NCBI GenBank assembly: GCA_017430365.1
Contig: JAFRNC010000003.1
Span: 1 to 64,000 of the forward strand
Direction: 5' to 3'
DNA length: 64,000 bases
Origin: Bacteroidales bacterium
Lineage (GTDB): Bacteria; Bacteroidota; Bacteroidia; Bacteroidales; UBA932
Part shown: positions 25,797 through 34,165 of the stretch, in pieces
Layout: the number at the start of each line of letters is the position of its first letter
How positions within the stretch are numbered: position 1 is the first letter of the stretch
The notes under the pieces: generated by a model
Seen by the model: only the letters and a program-made list of their open reading frames with translations
What the model was told of the DNA's origin: nothing
Database searches by the model: none
Position numbers and translations under genes: made by a program

Positions 25797-28112
25797 ATGC
25801 TTGATCCGGTTTATATTGACATCCATATTCATACGTCTGAGAATCCCAATTCTCTAAACGAGCATTATGACGTTCGCAAACTGTATGAAGAAATTGAAAA
25901 AAACGCTCAGGGAGCGGAGTCTATTATTGCTTTAACAGACCATAATGTCATTAATAAAAAAGCATATTTGGATGCCGAGGCTCTTGGTAATGCTAAGGTG
26001 CATCTTGTTTTGGGGGTTGAACTTCACATTAATAATTTCCAAAATGCTCCAGCTTATCACTGCCACATGCTGATAAATTCTCCAATCAATGAACCGGTAA
26101 TAGATGACATCAATTTAAAACTACAGGAGTTGTACCCCAACAAGGTGGTAGAAAAAAAAGATAATGGCATTCCGACTATCGAGATGATAATGAATCTTTT
26201 CGATGAGTACGACTTTATGTTACTCCCTCATGGAGGACAGTCACACTCTACGTTTGATAAATCAATCCCTCCTGGAACAAAGTTCGATACCACAATGCAG
26301 CGTAGTATCTACTATAATCAATTTGAAGGTTATACGGCGCGTTCTAAAGACGGATTAGAGACAACGATAGATTATTTCAGACGTTTAGGTATCAATGAAT
26401 TTATAAATCTTGTCACTTGTTCGGATAATTATAACCCGTCATTATACCCACAAGCTAAAGCTGCCGATGCCAGTCCGTTCATTCCTACGTGGATGTTTGC
26501 TACTCCTGATTTTAGCGGTCTTCGTTTATCCCTTTCAGAATCATCACGGCTACATTATTCAATAGAAAAACCTTCGAATTGGTCAGAATCAATAAAAAAA
26601 GTATATCTTAAGGATGACAATATTTTGATTGATGTCACCCTCACGCCTGGTCTTAATGTGATTATAGGTGGCTCATCAAGTGGAAAGACCCTTTTGGTCG
26701 ATTCTATAGATAGGAAGATTTCTGGTAAGTCCTTTGACGATAGCTATTATTTGTCATATCACGTTCAGAATATAGATGTCGTTAACCCTTCAAATTTACA
26801 TCCGCACTATTTAAACCAAAACTACATCATGAAGGTTGTAAATACTGATACCGCTGCCAGGATTGAAGATATTGATGTGGTAAAACGGCTTTTCCCAATT
26901 GATGAAGAGTTTTCAAAAAAGGTAGAACTCACTATGATGGGCTTTAAACAGGATGTATCGCGATTGATAAAATGTGTTGAAAAGATTCAGGAGATAGAAA
27001 AAAAACTGGAAGGTATTTCACACGTGGGCGCCTTGATTACGCTCAATAAGGTTGCGAAGAATATCATTGAACCAATCATGCCCAGTCAAGAAGATCGTCG
27101 CGTAATAAAATATGATGAGATTATCTATAATAGGCATGTTCTTTCACTAAATGAGATTCGATCGGTATTACAGAATAATCCTTTTTCAACATTGGAGCCT
27201 TCTATGTTAGATGATATCTTGAGCGAGTTGGGTAAACTACGACATATTGCCCAGATTGAAGATCGAGTGAGTACTGTTATTTCAGAGGCACACAACAGTT
27301 ATAACGACGAATTAAGAAATGCCAATTTAGAAGACCAGACAAAAAACCAGCAATTATTAAGACTTTTGGATTTAGTAAAAGAATATGTGATTAATTATCG
27401 AACGTTTTCTGTTTTTTTGGATAAAATCGCCCAATACCATATGGAAGAGAGTTCCAGAGAAGTGATTTCTATGGGGCATCATCTATTTGTTCAGAATAAC
27501 TTTTCCTTATCAAAAGAGAAGATACTAGACTCTTTTAATTGTTTCCTTAAGAACCCTATTCAAAGATTTGAATCACTAGAGCCAGGTACACTATTTAACC
27601 AAAATCATAAACAACGGCCTAAGGTCGCCTCTTATGATGACTTAATTGATAAGGTCTATGATAAGCTTATAGAGGATAATAAAACCATTTACAGGATAAC
27701 AACAAAAGATGGGAAAGACTTTGACTCGTTGAGTGCAGGATGGCGCACGTCTGTCCTTTTGGATTTAATATTTGGATATGCTGATGATATCGCACCTGTC
27801 ATTATTGATCAGCCAGAAGATAACCTTGCGACCAATTATATCAATGATGGTTTGGTTAGGGCTATCAAAGAAGTAAAAACCCGAAAACAAATAATCTTGG
27901 TCTCTCACAATGCTACTATACCAATGATGGCGGATGCTCAGAATATAGTCTATTGTGAGAACGATGGCAATAGGATAACTATAAAGTCCGCGCCCCTGGA
28001 AGGTTCAATTGATGGTAAAACTGTGTTGGATCTCGTGGCAGCAATAACTGACGGAGGGAAATCATCTATAAAAAAGCGTGTTAAAAAGTATAATCTCAAA
28101 AAATACTGTTGA
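25797..28112 (+). CDS. PHP-phosphoesterase/SMC-like ATPase fusion
   Basis: The 771-residue product joins an N-terminal PHP metal-dependent phosphoesterase domain (H10 and H12 in IHIHTSE, then LTDHNVI, GVELHI, LPHGGQSH) to an SMC/RecF-type ATPase. Walker A is GGSSSGKT at 291-298, with a coiled coil of about 200 residues, signature DSLSAGWRTSVLL near 640 and Walker B PVIIDQPEDNL near 667. The layout recalls TrlF-type ATPases found in defence settings. The region is strongly AT-rich compared with the rest of the window, which points to separate acquisition. The following 84-residue gene starts one base after its stop. A DNA- or nucleotide-cleaving effector is inferred. Confidence 0.85.
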   Translation: MLDPVYIDIHIHTSENPNSLNEHYDVRKLYEEIEKNAQGAESIIALTDHNVINKKAYLDAEALGNAKVHLVLGVELHINNFQNAPAYHCHMLINSPINEPVIDDINLKLQELYPNKVVEKKDNGIPTIEMIMNLFDEYDFMLLPHGGQSHSTFDKSIPPGTKFDTTMQRSIYYNQFEGYTARSKDGLETTIDYFRRLGINEFINLVTCSDNYNPSLYPQAKAADASPFIPTWMFATPDFSGLRLSLSESSRLHYSIEKPSNWSESIKKVYLKDDNILIDVTLTPGLNVIIGGSSSGKTLLVDSIDRKISGKSFDDSYYLSYHVQNIDVVNPSNLHPHYLNQNYIMKVVNTDTAARIEDIDVVKRLFPIDEEFSKKVELTMMGFKQDVSRLIKCVEKIQEIEKKLEGISHVGALITLNKVAKNIIEPIMPSQEDRRVIKYDEIIYNRHVLSLNEIRSVLQNNPFSTLEPSMLDDILSELGKLRHIAQIEDRVSTVISEAHNSYNDELRNANLEDQTKNQQLLRLLDLVKEYVINYRTFSVFLDKIAQYHMEESSREVISMGHHLFVQNNFSLSKEKILDSFNCFLKNPIQRFESLEPGTLFNQNHKQRPKVASYDDLIDKVYDKLIEDNKTIYRITTKDGKDFDSLSAGWRTSVLLDLIFGYADDIAPVIIDQPEDNLATNYINDGLVRAIKEVKTRKQIILVSHNATIPMMADAQNIVYCENDGNRITIKSAPLEGSIDGKTVLDLVAAITDGGKSSIKKRVKKYNLKKYC

Positions 28113-28113
28113 T

Positions 28114-28365
28114 ATGAAATTGTTTTTCAAAGTTAATGAAGACGGCGACATAACTGCCGAAATGCAAAATGGCACTATGACTCAGCCATTTAGCTATATT
28201 CTGATGTTAAAACAGTTAATTGCAAACAACACTATTGAGGAGCCTGGCTTTGTAGGACTAAATGAAGCACAACAAGGTAAAATAATAGAGATACTCAATA
28301 AAATACACGACAAAGTAGAAGAAGGATTGAACATGAAGTCAAATGATTTGACAATACAGATGTAA
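28114..28365 (+). CDS. Small protein coupled to the PHP-ATPase
   Basis: The ATG at 28114 follows the TGA of the PHP-ATPase by one base, so the two are cotranslated. The 83-residue product is acidic, starts MKLFFKVNEDGDITAEMQNG and ends in amphipathic helices (IIEILNKIHDKVEEGL). I recognise no family. It could be an inhibitor, a DNA-binding cofactor or a stabilising subunit of the ATPase. A longer frame opening at 28078 overlaps the ATPase and is not favoured. Confidence 0.7.
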   Translation: MKLFFKVNEDGDITAEMQNGTMTQPFSYILMLKQLIANNTIEEPGFVGLNEAQQGKIIEILNKIHDKVEEGLNMKSNDLTIQM

Positions 28366-28548
28366 TTCACAACAATGTTTGTCAATGGGTGTTTATGACC
28401 ATTGTTTTTTCTTTGGGGTATTTATTATCGAAAGGAAAGAGAACTCTTAAACATTGTCGATATTTGCCAAAGCAACCATTTTGCGATGAAAGAATAACCT
28501 GTGTTAGAATCTGGATGGAGGGTAAAATAATACTCATAAACAATTGGC

Positions 28549-28574
28549 AAGTCGCCAAAATGTCGCCAAAAATT
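28549..28574. repeat. Right subterminal 26-bp repeat, candidate integrase arm site
   Basis: It is identical to 9246-9271 and in the same orientation. It lies 51 bases inside the right attachment repeat. Both copies are built from a tandem GTCGCCAAAA unit. Confidence 0.75.
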
Positions 28575-28582
28575 GAGACGCA

Positions 28583-28622
28583 AAAAGAGCTAACCACTGA
28601 AAATCAGTCAGTTAGCTCTTTT
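28583..28622. terminator. Terminator supplied by the island for tRNA-Leu
   Basis: Arms 28583-28594 and 28611-28622 are perfectly complementary over 12 bases. The A-rich and T-rich ends allow termination in both directions. On the minus strand it begins six bases after the tRNA-Leu 3' end and replaces the displaced terminator at 9043-9080. Confidence 0.75.
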
Positions 28623-28625
28623 CAA

Positions 28626-28647
28626 GGTGCCCCGGGCGGGAATCGAA
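28626..28647. repeat. Right attachment-site repeat (att) within tRNA-Leu
   Basis: It is identical to 9083-9104. It spans the T-loop, 3' half of the T-stem, acceptor strand, discriminator and CC of the tRNA. The base beyond CC is T, so the encoded CCA is incomplete on this side. Confidence 0.9.
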
Positions 28648-28955
28648 CCCGCACGGACCTTGCGGCCCAAGGGATTTTCTTACCAACTATGGCTTTCGCC
28701 ACCATCGGACAGCCTCGGCTGTCTATCGTTTGTGGTCCGGACTATTCCTTCACCATGGATCTAAATCAATCTAAATCTTTAGGTGTGTCGTGCCTAGTCT
28801 CTGCACCTTCTTCCTTCAAGAAGCTTGGCTCAAGATTACCATCAGCATGACCTGTTAAGGCTTCCTTGAATTTACGACATTCTACATCGCTCCTTTCGGG
28901 GCGTGCACTCAAATTATATTTAAGTCCCTCGTGTCTACCATTCCACCACCAGGGC
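28628..28955 (-). tRNA. tRNA-Leu(UAA) split by a group I intron
   Basis: The 5' exon (28955-28922, 34 bases) and 3' exon (28678-28628, 51 bases) join to an 85-base class II tRNA. The acceptor GCCCTGG pairs with CCGGGGC with one G-U. The anticodon stem AGGGA/TCCCT encloses loop CTTAAAA with anticodon TAA. A long variable arm (TTGGGCCGCAAGGTCC) and T arm GCGGG/CCCGC are present. The interrupting 243 bases sit exactly between U34 and A35. Its 3' end serves as attachment site for the island. Encoded CCA is incomplete (CC then T), so the end must be finished by nucleotidyltransferase. Confidence 0.9.
28679..28921 (-). ncRNA. Group I intron in the tRNA-Leu(UAA) anticodon loop
   Basis: On the minus strand the 243-base insert begins AAATATAATTTGAGTG. 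It contains GGTAATCTTGAGCCAAGC, GAAGGTGCAGAGACT and GGAATAGTCC, which correspond to the conserved Q, R and S elements of group I introns. It carries a P9-like GGTGGCGAAAGCC hairpin and ends in G. The exon sequence ACTT can pair with intron GAGT, giving the U-G pair expected at the 5' splice site. The site, between U34 and A35, and the start resemble the cyanobacterial and plastid tRNA-Leu(UAA) intron. No homing endonuclease frame is inside. Self-splicing is expected but not shown. Confidence 0.9.
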
Positions 28956-28956
28956 T

Positions 28957-28985
28957 AAAAAAAGGGAGGGTCGGGCGACCCTCCC
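28957..28985 (-). terminator. Terminator of the OmpA/TPR-like gene
   Basis: GGGAGGGTCG at 28964-28973 pairs with CGACCCTCCC at 28976-28985, and seven T residues follow on the minus strand. It ends one base before the tRNA-Leu 5' end, leaving little room for a separate tRNA promoter. Confidence 0.85.
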
Positions 28986-29010
28986 CTTTACATTTCAAGC
29001 GTCGGGCGAA

Positions 29011-30483
29011 TTATTTGCCGAAGAACTTGTTGTTGAGGTAAACCTTGCGGAGCTCGTTGGCGTTGGTGCCGGCGGTCTTGAGGTTCTCGGCTTTCTCGAG
29101 GCAAGCCTTGGCGTTCTCGAAATCGCTCTTCATGAGGTAGCAGCAAGCGAGGTTGTTCATGACTTCCTCGGAGTTGCCGGCCTTCTTGTAGAGCTCGATG
29201 GCCTTGTCGATGTTGCCCTCGTTGTAGGCGCGCTCAGCGGCGACGGCTGCGATGCGAGGATCGTTAGGATAGAGCTCGACAGCCTTGTCGACCACGTTCT
29301 GAGGAGCGTTGTCCTTGATGAAGAGCACGTACTCGTCGGCGGAGATGCTGGCGGGATCGGCCTTGTAGAGGGTCATCATGTCTTCCTTGTTGTAGCCCTT
29401 GTTCTGGAAGGTTACGACTGCTTCGGCGAAGCGGCTGCGAGGATAGACTGCATCGAAGATGGCCTTGTACGGTTTGCCGCCGTCGATCTTCTTGATGGCA
29501 GCTTCACGCTTGTCGAGGTCGCCGTTGGCTGCGATTGCATCCTGGATGGCCTGACGGTTGTTGGCGACGATCGGTTCATCGGTGTTGTCGACATAGTCGA
29601 TCACGGAATCCCAGTACTCGCCGTTGCCCTTGACGGTGTAGACATCCTGAGGGAAGTTGTACTTGTCAGCGATGATCTTCTGGACCGTCTTTGCGCGGTT
29701 GTTGGAGAGGTTCTGGTTGTAAGCCACGGTTGCTTCAGGGGAAGCCCAGCCTTCGATGGCGACGGAGGTCACTTCGAAGTTACCCTTGTCGAGGGTGTTG
29801 AGGAGCTCGAGGGCCTCGGCGTTCTCGAGGTAGTTGTCAACCTTCTTGGTCACGTTGACCGGGTAGAACAGCTTGGTGCGGAGCTGACGGGTGCCTTCCA
29901 GATTGGCCTGCATCGGGACGGGTGCGAGGACGGGATCGACCACGAGCGGATCACTCAGGTACGGGATGTCGCAGATGTACTCTTCACCGGGATAGTTGTG
30001 GATGCAGTTAGGCTTGTAGGTAGCCTTCTGAGTGGTGATGTAGAAGGCGGCGCCGTCTTCCATCCACTCTTCATAGGGAACCTGGGTGCAGGTCTTGACG
30101 TGGAGGATCTCACCTTCCTTGAAGGTGTAGAAACGCACGCGGTTGGGGTCGCAGACACCGTAGCATACGCGCTGCAGCCACTCGATGTTGACCCTGTGGG
30201 AAGGACCGTTGACGACGATCATCTCGATCAACTTCTTGTTATTGTTGTTGTCACGCACCACAGGGGTGATGAGGAGCGAAGAGCATTCGTCAATGGCGTC
30301 AGCCGCGATGTCGATGTTGTAGCATGCGATGAGGGCGGTGCCGTCGGCGTTCGGAGCAAGATCGGAGATCGTGACTTTTACTTTGTCGTTACCGACCTTG
30401 TAGACGTTTTCCACTGCCTGGGCAGAGAAGGTTGCAACGAGCATCAGAGCCACCGCTGCGAACAAGGTACTCAATTTTTTCAT
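29011..30483 (-). CDS. Exported protein with DUF3868-like, OmpA-like and TPR parts
   Basis: The 490-residue product has a signal peptide ending AQAVE. The first half resembles DUF3868-type Bacteroidales envelope proteins. A central part (AIEGWASPEATVAYNQNLSN, RAKTVQKII) resembles OmpA-type peptidoglycan-binding domains. The C-terminal 100 residues form TPR-like repeats (NEGNIDKAIELYKKAGNSEE, NLACCYLMKSDFENAKACLE). It probably sits in the periplasm or at the outer membrane linked to the wall. It forms a single-gene transcript with a strong terminator after it. Its exact role is unknown. Confidence 0.75.
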   Translation of the reverse strand: MKKLSTLFAAVALMLVATFSAQAVENVYKVGNDKVKVTISDLAPNADGTALIACYNIDIAADAIDECSSLLITPVVRDNNNNKKLIEMIVVNGPSHRVNIEWLQRVCYGVCDPNRVRFYTFKEGEILHVKTCTQVPYEEWMEDGAAFYITTQKATYKPNCIHNYPGEEYICDIPYLSDPLVVDPVLAPVPMQANLEGTRQLRTKLFYPVNVTKKVDNYLENAEALELLNTLDKGNFEVTSVAIEGWASPEATVAYNQNLSNNRAKTVQKIIADKYNFPQDVYTVKGNGEYWDSVIDYVDNTDEPIVANNRQAIQDAIAANGDLDKREAAIKKIDGGKPYKAIFDAVYPRSRFAEAVVTFQNKGYNKEDMMTLYKADPASISADEYVLFIKDNAPQNVVDKAVELYPNDPRIAAVAAERAYNEGNIDKAIELYKKAGNSEEVMNNLACCYLMKSDFENAKACLEKAENLKTAGTNANELRKVYLNNKFFGK

Positions 30484-30627
30484 GTGTTTTGTTTTATTTA
30501 GTTAAATATTAAATACTTAGTCCAGTACGCTTTAGTCCTAACATACTTAGCAACCCCAAAGTTAGGAATCTTTTTCGTGAAATCAAACTTTGAAAGTGAA
30601 CTTTTTCTCTATAGTTGGATTTTTCGT

Positions 30628-30635
30628 TAACTTTG
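30628..30635 (+). promoter_or_regulatory. -7 box of the ferredoxin-type redox operon
   Basis: TAACTTTG matches TAnnTTTG and predicts a start near 30642, nine bases before the ATG at 30651. Confidence 0.55.
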
Positions 30636-30650
30636 TAAAAAATAATCAAG

Positions 30651-32135
30651 ATGCTACGTAAAATAAGAATTGTTGCAGCGGCACTCTTTTTCGCCCTGAT
30701 TACGCTGCTGTTCCTCGATTTCACAGGAGCGGCACACGCATGGCTGGGCTGGATGGCCAAGATCCAGTTCCTTCCCGCAGTGCTGGCGCTGAACCTCGGC
30801 GTCATCATTGCGCTGGTCATCCTCACCCTACTCTTCGGAAGGGTATATTGTTCGGTGATATGCCCTCTCGGCGTATTTCAGGACATCGTCTCCTGGATAA
30901 GCGGAAAGCGTAAAGGCAAAAAGAACCGTTTCGGATTCAAGAAAGAGATGAAGTGGCTGCGCTACGGGCTGCTCGTGATCTTCATAGTGCTCCTGATCCT
31001 GGGCCTCAACTCCATCGCGCTCCTGATAGCCCCGTACAGCGCTTACGGAAGGATAGCCACCGCCCTATTCGCCCCCATTTACGGATGGTGCAACAATCTG
31101 TTCGCATCCATAGCCGCCCATTTCGACAGTTATGCATTCTATCCCACTGATGTATATCTGAAGAGCCTTCCGGTCCTGATCGTGGCGGCAGTCACCTTTA
31201 TTATACTGGTGGTCCTGGCATGGCGCGGAGGCCGCACCTGGTGCAATTCGATTTGCCCTGTAGGCACGACTCTCGGACTTCTCTCCCGCTTCTCGCTCTT
31301 CCGCCCCGTCATCGATACCGACAAATGCATCAACTGCTCGCTCTGCGGCAAGCGCTGCAAGGCCTCCTGCATCGACACCAAGAATCATAAGATCGACTAC
31401 AGCCGCTGCGTGGCCTGCTTCGACTGCATCGACAATTGCCACAGCGGCGCAATCAAATACAAATTCGTCTGCGGAAACAGGCACAATGCCGCTGAGGCTA
31501 AGGACAGCGGCAATAACGGACGCCGCGCCTTCATAACCGGCATGGCCCTCGCAGCCGGAGCCGCGACAGTGGAAGCCAAGAAGAAGAAACTCGCCGAAGG
31601 ACTTGCCACCCTCGAGGAGAAGCAGGTCCCTCCGCGCACCGTGAAACCCGTCCCTGCGGGAAGCGTCAGCCTCAAGCACTTCTACAGCCACTGCACCGCC
31701 TGCCAGCTCTGCGTGAGCGAGTGCCCCAACAACGTGCTGAAGCCCTCCGCCCGCCTTGCCACCCTCATGCAGCCTGAAATGTCATTCCAGGACGGCTTCT
31801 GCCGCATCGAATGCAACCGCTGCTCGAAGGTATGCCCCACCGGAGCCATCAGCCTGGTGGAAAGCGCTGCGGACAAGAGTTCCATACAGATAGGACATGC
31901 CGTGGTAATTCCCGAAAACTGCGTGGTGAACCGCGACGGAGTAAGCTGCGGCAACTGCGCAAGGCACTGCCCCGTCGGAGCGATCACCATGGTACCCAAG
32001 GAGGGAACAAGGCTGAGCGTACCTTCCGTCAACCCAGAACAGTGCATCGGCTGCGGCGCATGCGAATATCACTGCCCCGCAAGACCCGTGAGCGCAATCT
32101 ATGTAGAAGGTCATGAAGTCCACAAAGAAAGATAG
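30651..32135 (+). CDS. Membrane 4Fe-4S ferredoxin-type protein (NapH/CcoG-like)
   Basis: The 494-residue product has several N-terminal membrane segments within about 1-200. Among them are the CPLGVFQD and CPVGTTLG cysteine pairs typical of NapH/NosR/CcoG-type proteins. At least four classical CxxCxxCxxxC 4Fe-4S motifs follow (CINCSLCGKRC, CTACQLCVSECP, CNRCSKVCP, CIGCGACEYHCP). It should pass electrons at the cytoplasmic membrane. It is followed after 12 bases by an aldo/keto reductase that also has iron-sulfur motifs, so the two probably form a redox pair. The physiological acceptor is not evident. Confidence 0.85.
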   Translation: MLRKIRIVAAALFFALITLLFLDFTGAAHAWLGWMAKIQFLPAVLALNLGVIIALVILTLLFGRVYCSVICPLGVFQDIVSWISGKRKGKKNRFGFKKEMKWLRYGLLVIFIVLLILGLNSIALLIAPYSAYGRIATALFAPIYGWCNNLFASIAAHFDSYAFYPTDVYLKSLPVLIVAAVTFIILVVLAWRGGRTWCNSICPVGTTLGLLSRFSLFRPVIDTDKCINCSLCGKRCKASCIDTKNHKIDYSRCVACFDCIDNCHSGAIKYKFVCGNRHNAAEAKDSGNNGRRAFITGMALAAGAATVEAKKKKLAEGLATLEEKQVPPRTVKPVPAGSVSLKHFYSHCTACQLCVSECPNNVLKPSARLATLMQPEMSFQDGFCRIECNRCSKVCPTGAISLVESAADKSSIQIGHAVVIPENCVVNRDGVSCGNCARHCPVGAITMVPKEGTRLSVPSVNPEQCIGCGACEYHCPARPVSAIYVEGHEVHKER

Positions 32136-32147
32136 GAGGAACCTGAA

Positions 32148-33533
32148 ATGAAACGTCGCGATTTTATCAAAACAGTCGGTGCCGTCACCGCAGTGACCGC
32201 CGCCACCGCCACCGCTTTCAGCCAGGAGAACAAGTCTTCGGGCAATGAGACAGGCAAAATGACAATGCGCAAGGACCTCCATGGAGAGGATGTATCCCTG
32301 CTCGGCTACGGATGCATGCGCTGGCCCACCACGATAGACGCAGAAGGGAAGACTGTCATCGACCAGGAGCAGGTAAACGCCCTTGTGGACTACGCCATCG
32401 AGCATGGCATCAACTATTTCGACACCGCCCCCGTTTACGGGCAGGGCGAGTCGGAACGCGTGACGGGCATAGCCCTCAGCCGCCATCCCCGCAGTTCCTA
32501 CAAGATAGCCACCAAGATGTCCAACCACCGCGGCGACTGGAGCCTTGAATCCGCGCTCAAGATGTACCGGCACTCCTTCGAAGCTCTGCAGACTGACTAT
32601 ATCGACTACTATCTCCTCCACTCAGTCGGAGGAAGCAGCGGCGACTTCAACAGCATGGAAGTGCTGCAGAAGCGCTTCTTCGACAACGGACTGCTCGATT
32701 TCCTGCTCAAGGAACGCGAGGCCGGCAGGATCCGCAATCTCGGATTCTCCTTCCACGGCGACCAGCAGGTCTTCGACCATCTCCTGTCGCTCCAGGACGC
32801 CCAGGCCCCCGGAGAGCGCCAGCTCTGGGACTTCGTTCAGATCCAGATGAACTATGTGGACTGGAAACTCGCGCACACCCGCTCCGAACGTGAAGTGAAT
32901 GCCGAGTACCTCTACGGCGAACTGGACCGCCGCAATATCCCCGTGGTTATCATGGAGCCCCTGCTCGGAGGACGACTCGCGAATCTTCCCGGCGTCGCCG
33001 CACGCCAGCTGCAGGAGAGAAGGCCCGACAAATCGCTCGCGTCGTGGGCATTCCGTTTCTGCGGAACCCAGCCCAGGGTGCAGGTCGTACTGAGCGGAAT
33101 GACATACAAGGAGCATCTGGTGGACAATCTTTCCTCCTTCTGCCCTCTCGAGCCCCTTTCCGAAGACGACATGCAGCTTCTCTTCAAGATATCGGAAGAC
33201 TATGTCAAATACCCCCTGGTCCCCTGCACGGACTGCAAGTATTGCATGCCTTGTCCTTACGGAGTGGACATTCCCGGAGTCTTCGCACACTACAACAAGT
33301 GCGTCAACGAGGGATTCGTCAAGGAAGACAGGCAGGATCCTGCATACCGCAAGGCCCGCAGGGCATATCTGGTAAGCCTCGACCGCAATCTCGACAAGCT
33401 CCGCCAGGCCAACCACTGCATCGGATGCAGGCAGTGCGTCGACGCTTGTCCCCAGAGGATAGGCATCCCCGGACAGATGCGCCGCATCGAGGAGCATACC
33501 GAGCAGCTTAAACGGGATCTCTCGCCGCTTTAA
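32148..33533 (+). CDS. Aldo/keto reductase with C-terminal ferredoxin domain
   Basis: The 461-residue product starts MKRRDFIKT, a Tat-type twin-arginine signal. Its aldo/keto reductase barrel has FDTAPVYGQGESE with the catalytic aspartate and tyrosine, then a catalytic lysine in ATKMSNHRGDW. The C-terminal part carries two 4Fe-4S motifs, CTDCKYCMPCPYGVDIP and CIGCRQCVDACPQRIGIP. This fusion is common in anaerobes. It is cotranscribed with the membrane ferredoxin before it and shares the A of TAATG with the HAD gene after it. Substrate unknown. Confidence 0.85.
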   Translation: MKRRDFIKTVGAVTAVTAATATAFSQENKSSGNETGKMTMRKDLHGEDVSLLGYGCMRWPTTIDAEGKTVIDQEQVNALVDYAIEHGINYFDTAPVYGQGESERVTGIALSRHPRSSYKIATKMSNHRGDWSLESALKMYRHSFEALQTDYIDYYLLHSVGGSSGDFNSMEVLQKRFFDNGLLDFLLKEREAGRIRNLGFSFHGDQQVFDHLLSLQDAQAPGERQLWDFVQIQMNYVDWKLAHTRSEREVNAEYLYGELDRRNIPVVIMEPLLGGRLANLPGVAARQLQERRPDKSLASWAFRFCGTQPRVQVVLSGMTYKEHLVDNLSSFCPLEPLSEDDMQLLFKISEDYVKYPLVPCTDCKYCMPCPYGVDIPGVFAHYNKCVNEGFVKEDRQDPAYRKARRAYLVSLDRNLDKLRQANHCIGCRQCVDACPQRIGIPGQMRRIEEHTEQLKRDLSPL

Positions 33534-34165
33534 TGAAGGCCTTCATCTTCGATTTCGACGGGACGCTCGGCGATACGCAGCAGGGCATCCTGGCAACGGC
33601 GCAGGAAGTTCTGCACCGAATGGGCCGCGGTCCCGCTGACGAAACCGCCCTTGCCGCAACCATAGGCCTGCCCCTCCGCGAGAATTTCACGCGGGGGGCA
33701 GGCCTCTCCGACGAGGAAGCCGACAGGGCGGTTGCCATCTACCGCGACATCTTCGAAAAAGTGGCGGTCCCTGTAATTACCCTTTTCCCGGGAGTCGAGG
33801 AGACTTTGTCCGAACTTGCCAAGCGCGGGATCCCCATGGCCGTAGCATCTTCCAGGGGCCAGCACTCCCTCGAGGGTTTGATGAAACATCTCGGGCTTGA
33901 CCGCTTTATTCCGTTGCGTAACGTGTTCGGAGTGGAGGCGGCGGCAAGGCCCAAACCTGCGCCCGACCTGGTGCACCTGATCCTGGAGAAACTGGGGACC
34001 GGAGCTCGAGAGACCATGGTCGTAGGCGATACCACCTTCGACATAGAGATGGGACGGGCCGCAGGATGCCTGACCTGCGGGGTAACATACGGAAATCAAA
34101 GCGCCGGCTTGCTGGCCGGCGCATATCCTGATTTGCTTCTGGACGACTTGAGGAAACTCCTCTAG
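33533..34165 (+). CDS. HAD-family hydrolase (phosphoglycolate phosphatase-like)
   Basis: The 210-residue product has the HAD motif I FDFDGTLGDT at about 4-13, motif II VASSRGQHS, a motif III lysine in AARPKPAPD and motif IV VVGDTTFDIEMG. The small alpha-helical cap and length fit phosphoglycolate phosphatase or beta-phosphoglucomutase-like enzymes. It starts within the stop of the reductase gene (TAATG), suggesting coupled translation. Its stop overlaps that of the convergent flavoprotein gene by four bases (CTAG). Confidence 0.85.
   Translation: MKAFIFDFDGTLGDTQQGILATAQEVLHRMGRGPADETALAATIGLPLRENFTRGAGLSDEEADRAVAIYRDIFEKVAVPVITLFPGVEETLSELAKRGIPMAVASSRGQHSLEGLMKHLGLDRFIPLRNVFGVEAAARPKPAPDLVHLILEKLGTGARETMVVGDTTFDIEMGRAAGCLTCGVTYGNQSAGLLAGAYPDLLLDDLRKLL

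Larger units (their letters stand above)
9083..28647. mobile_element. Integrated mobilizable island carrying defence-type cargo
   Basis: The island is about 19.6 kb and is bounded by a 22-bp perfect direct repeat (9083-9104 and 28626-28647) equal to the T-loop-to-CC end of tRNA-Leu. A tyrosine integrase lies just inside the left end. A second direct repeat of 26 bp lies inside each end. The core encodes HTH proteins, a DnaC-like loader, a MobC-like protein and a relaxase. The rest is mostly families linked to phage defence. No coupling protein, pilus or type IV secretion gene is present, so it would need a helper to transfer. The gene mix changes in base composition, with the 25.6-28.4 kb part strongly AT-rich, suggesting cargo of several origins. 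Confidence 0.9.

Noticed and set aside
9083..28647. Interpretation of the island as a prophage
   Set aside because: There are no capsid, tail, terminase or lysis genes; a relaxase and MobC-like protein identify it as mobilizable.
28389..28850. A 153-codon plus-strand open frame across the right end of the island
   Set aside because: It reads through the island terminator, the tRNA-Leu 3' exon and most of the group I intron on the opposite strand, so it is not a gene.
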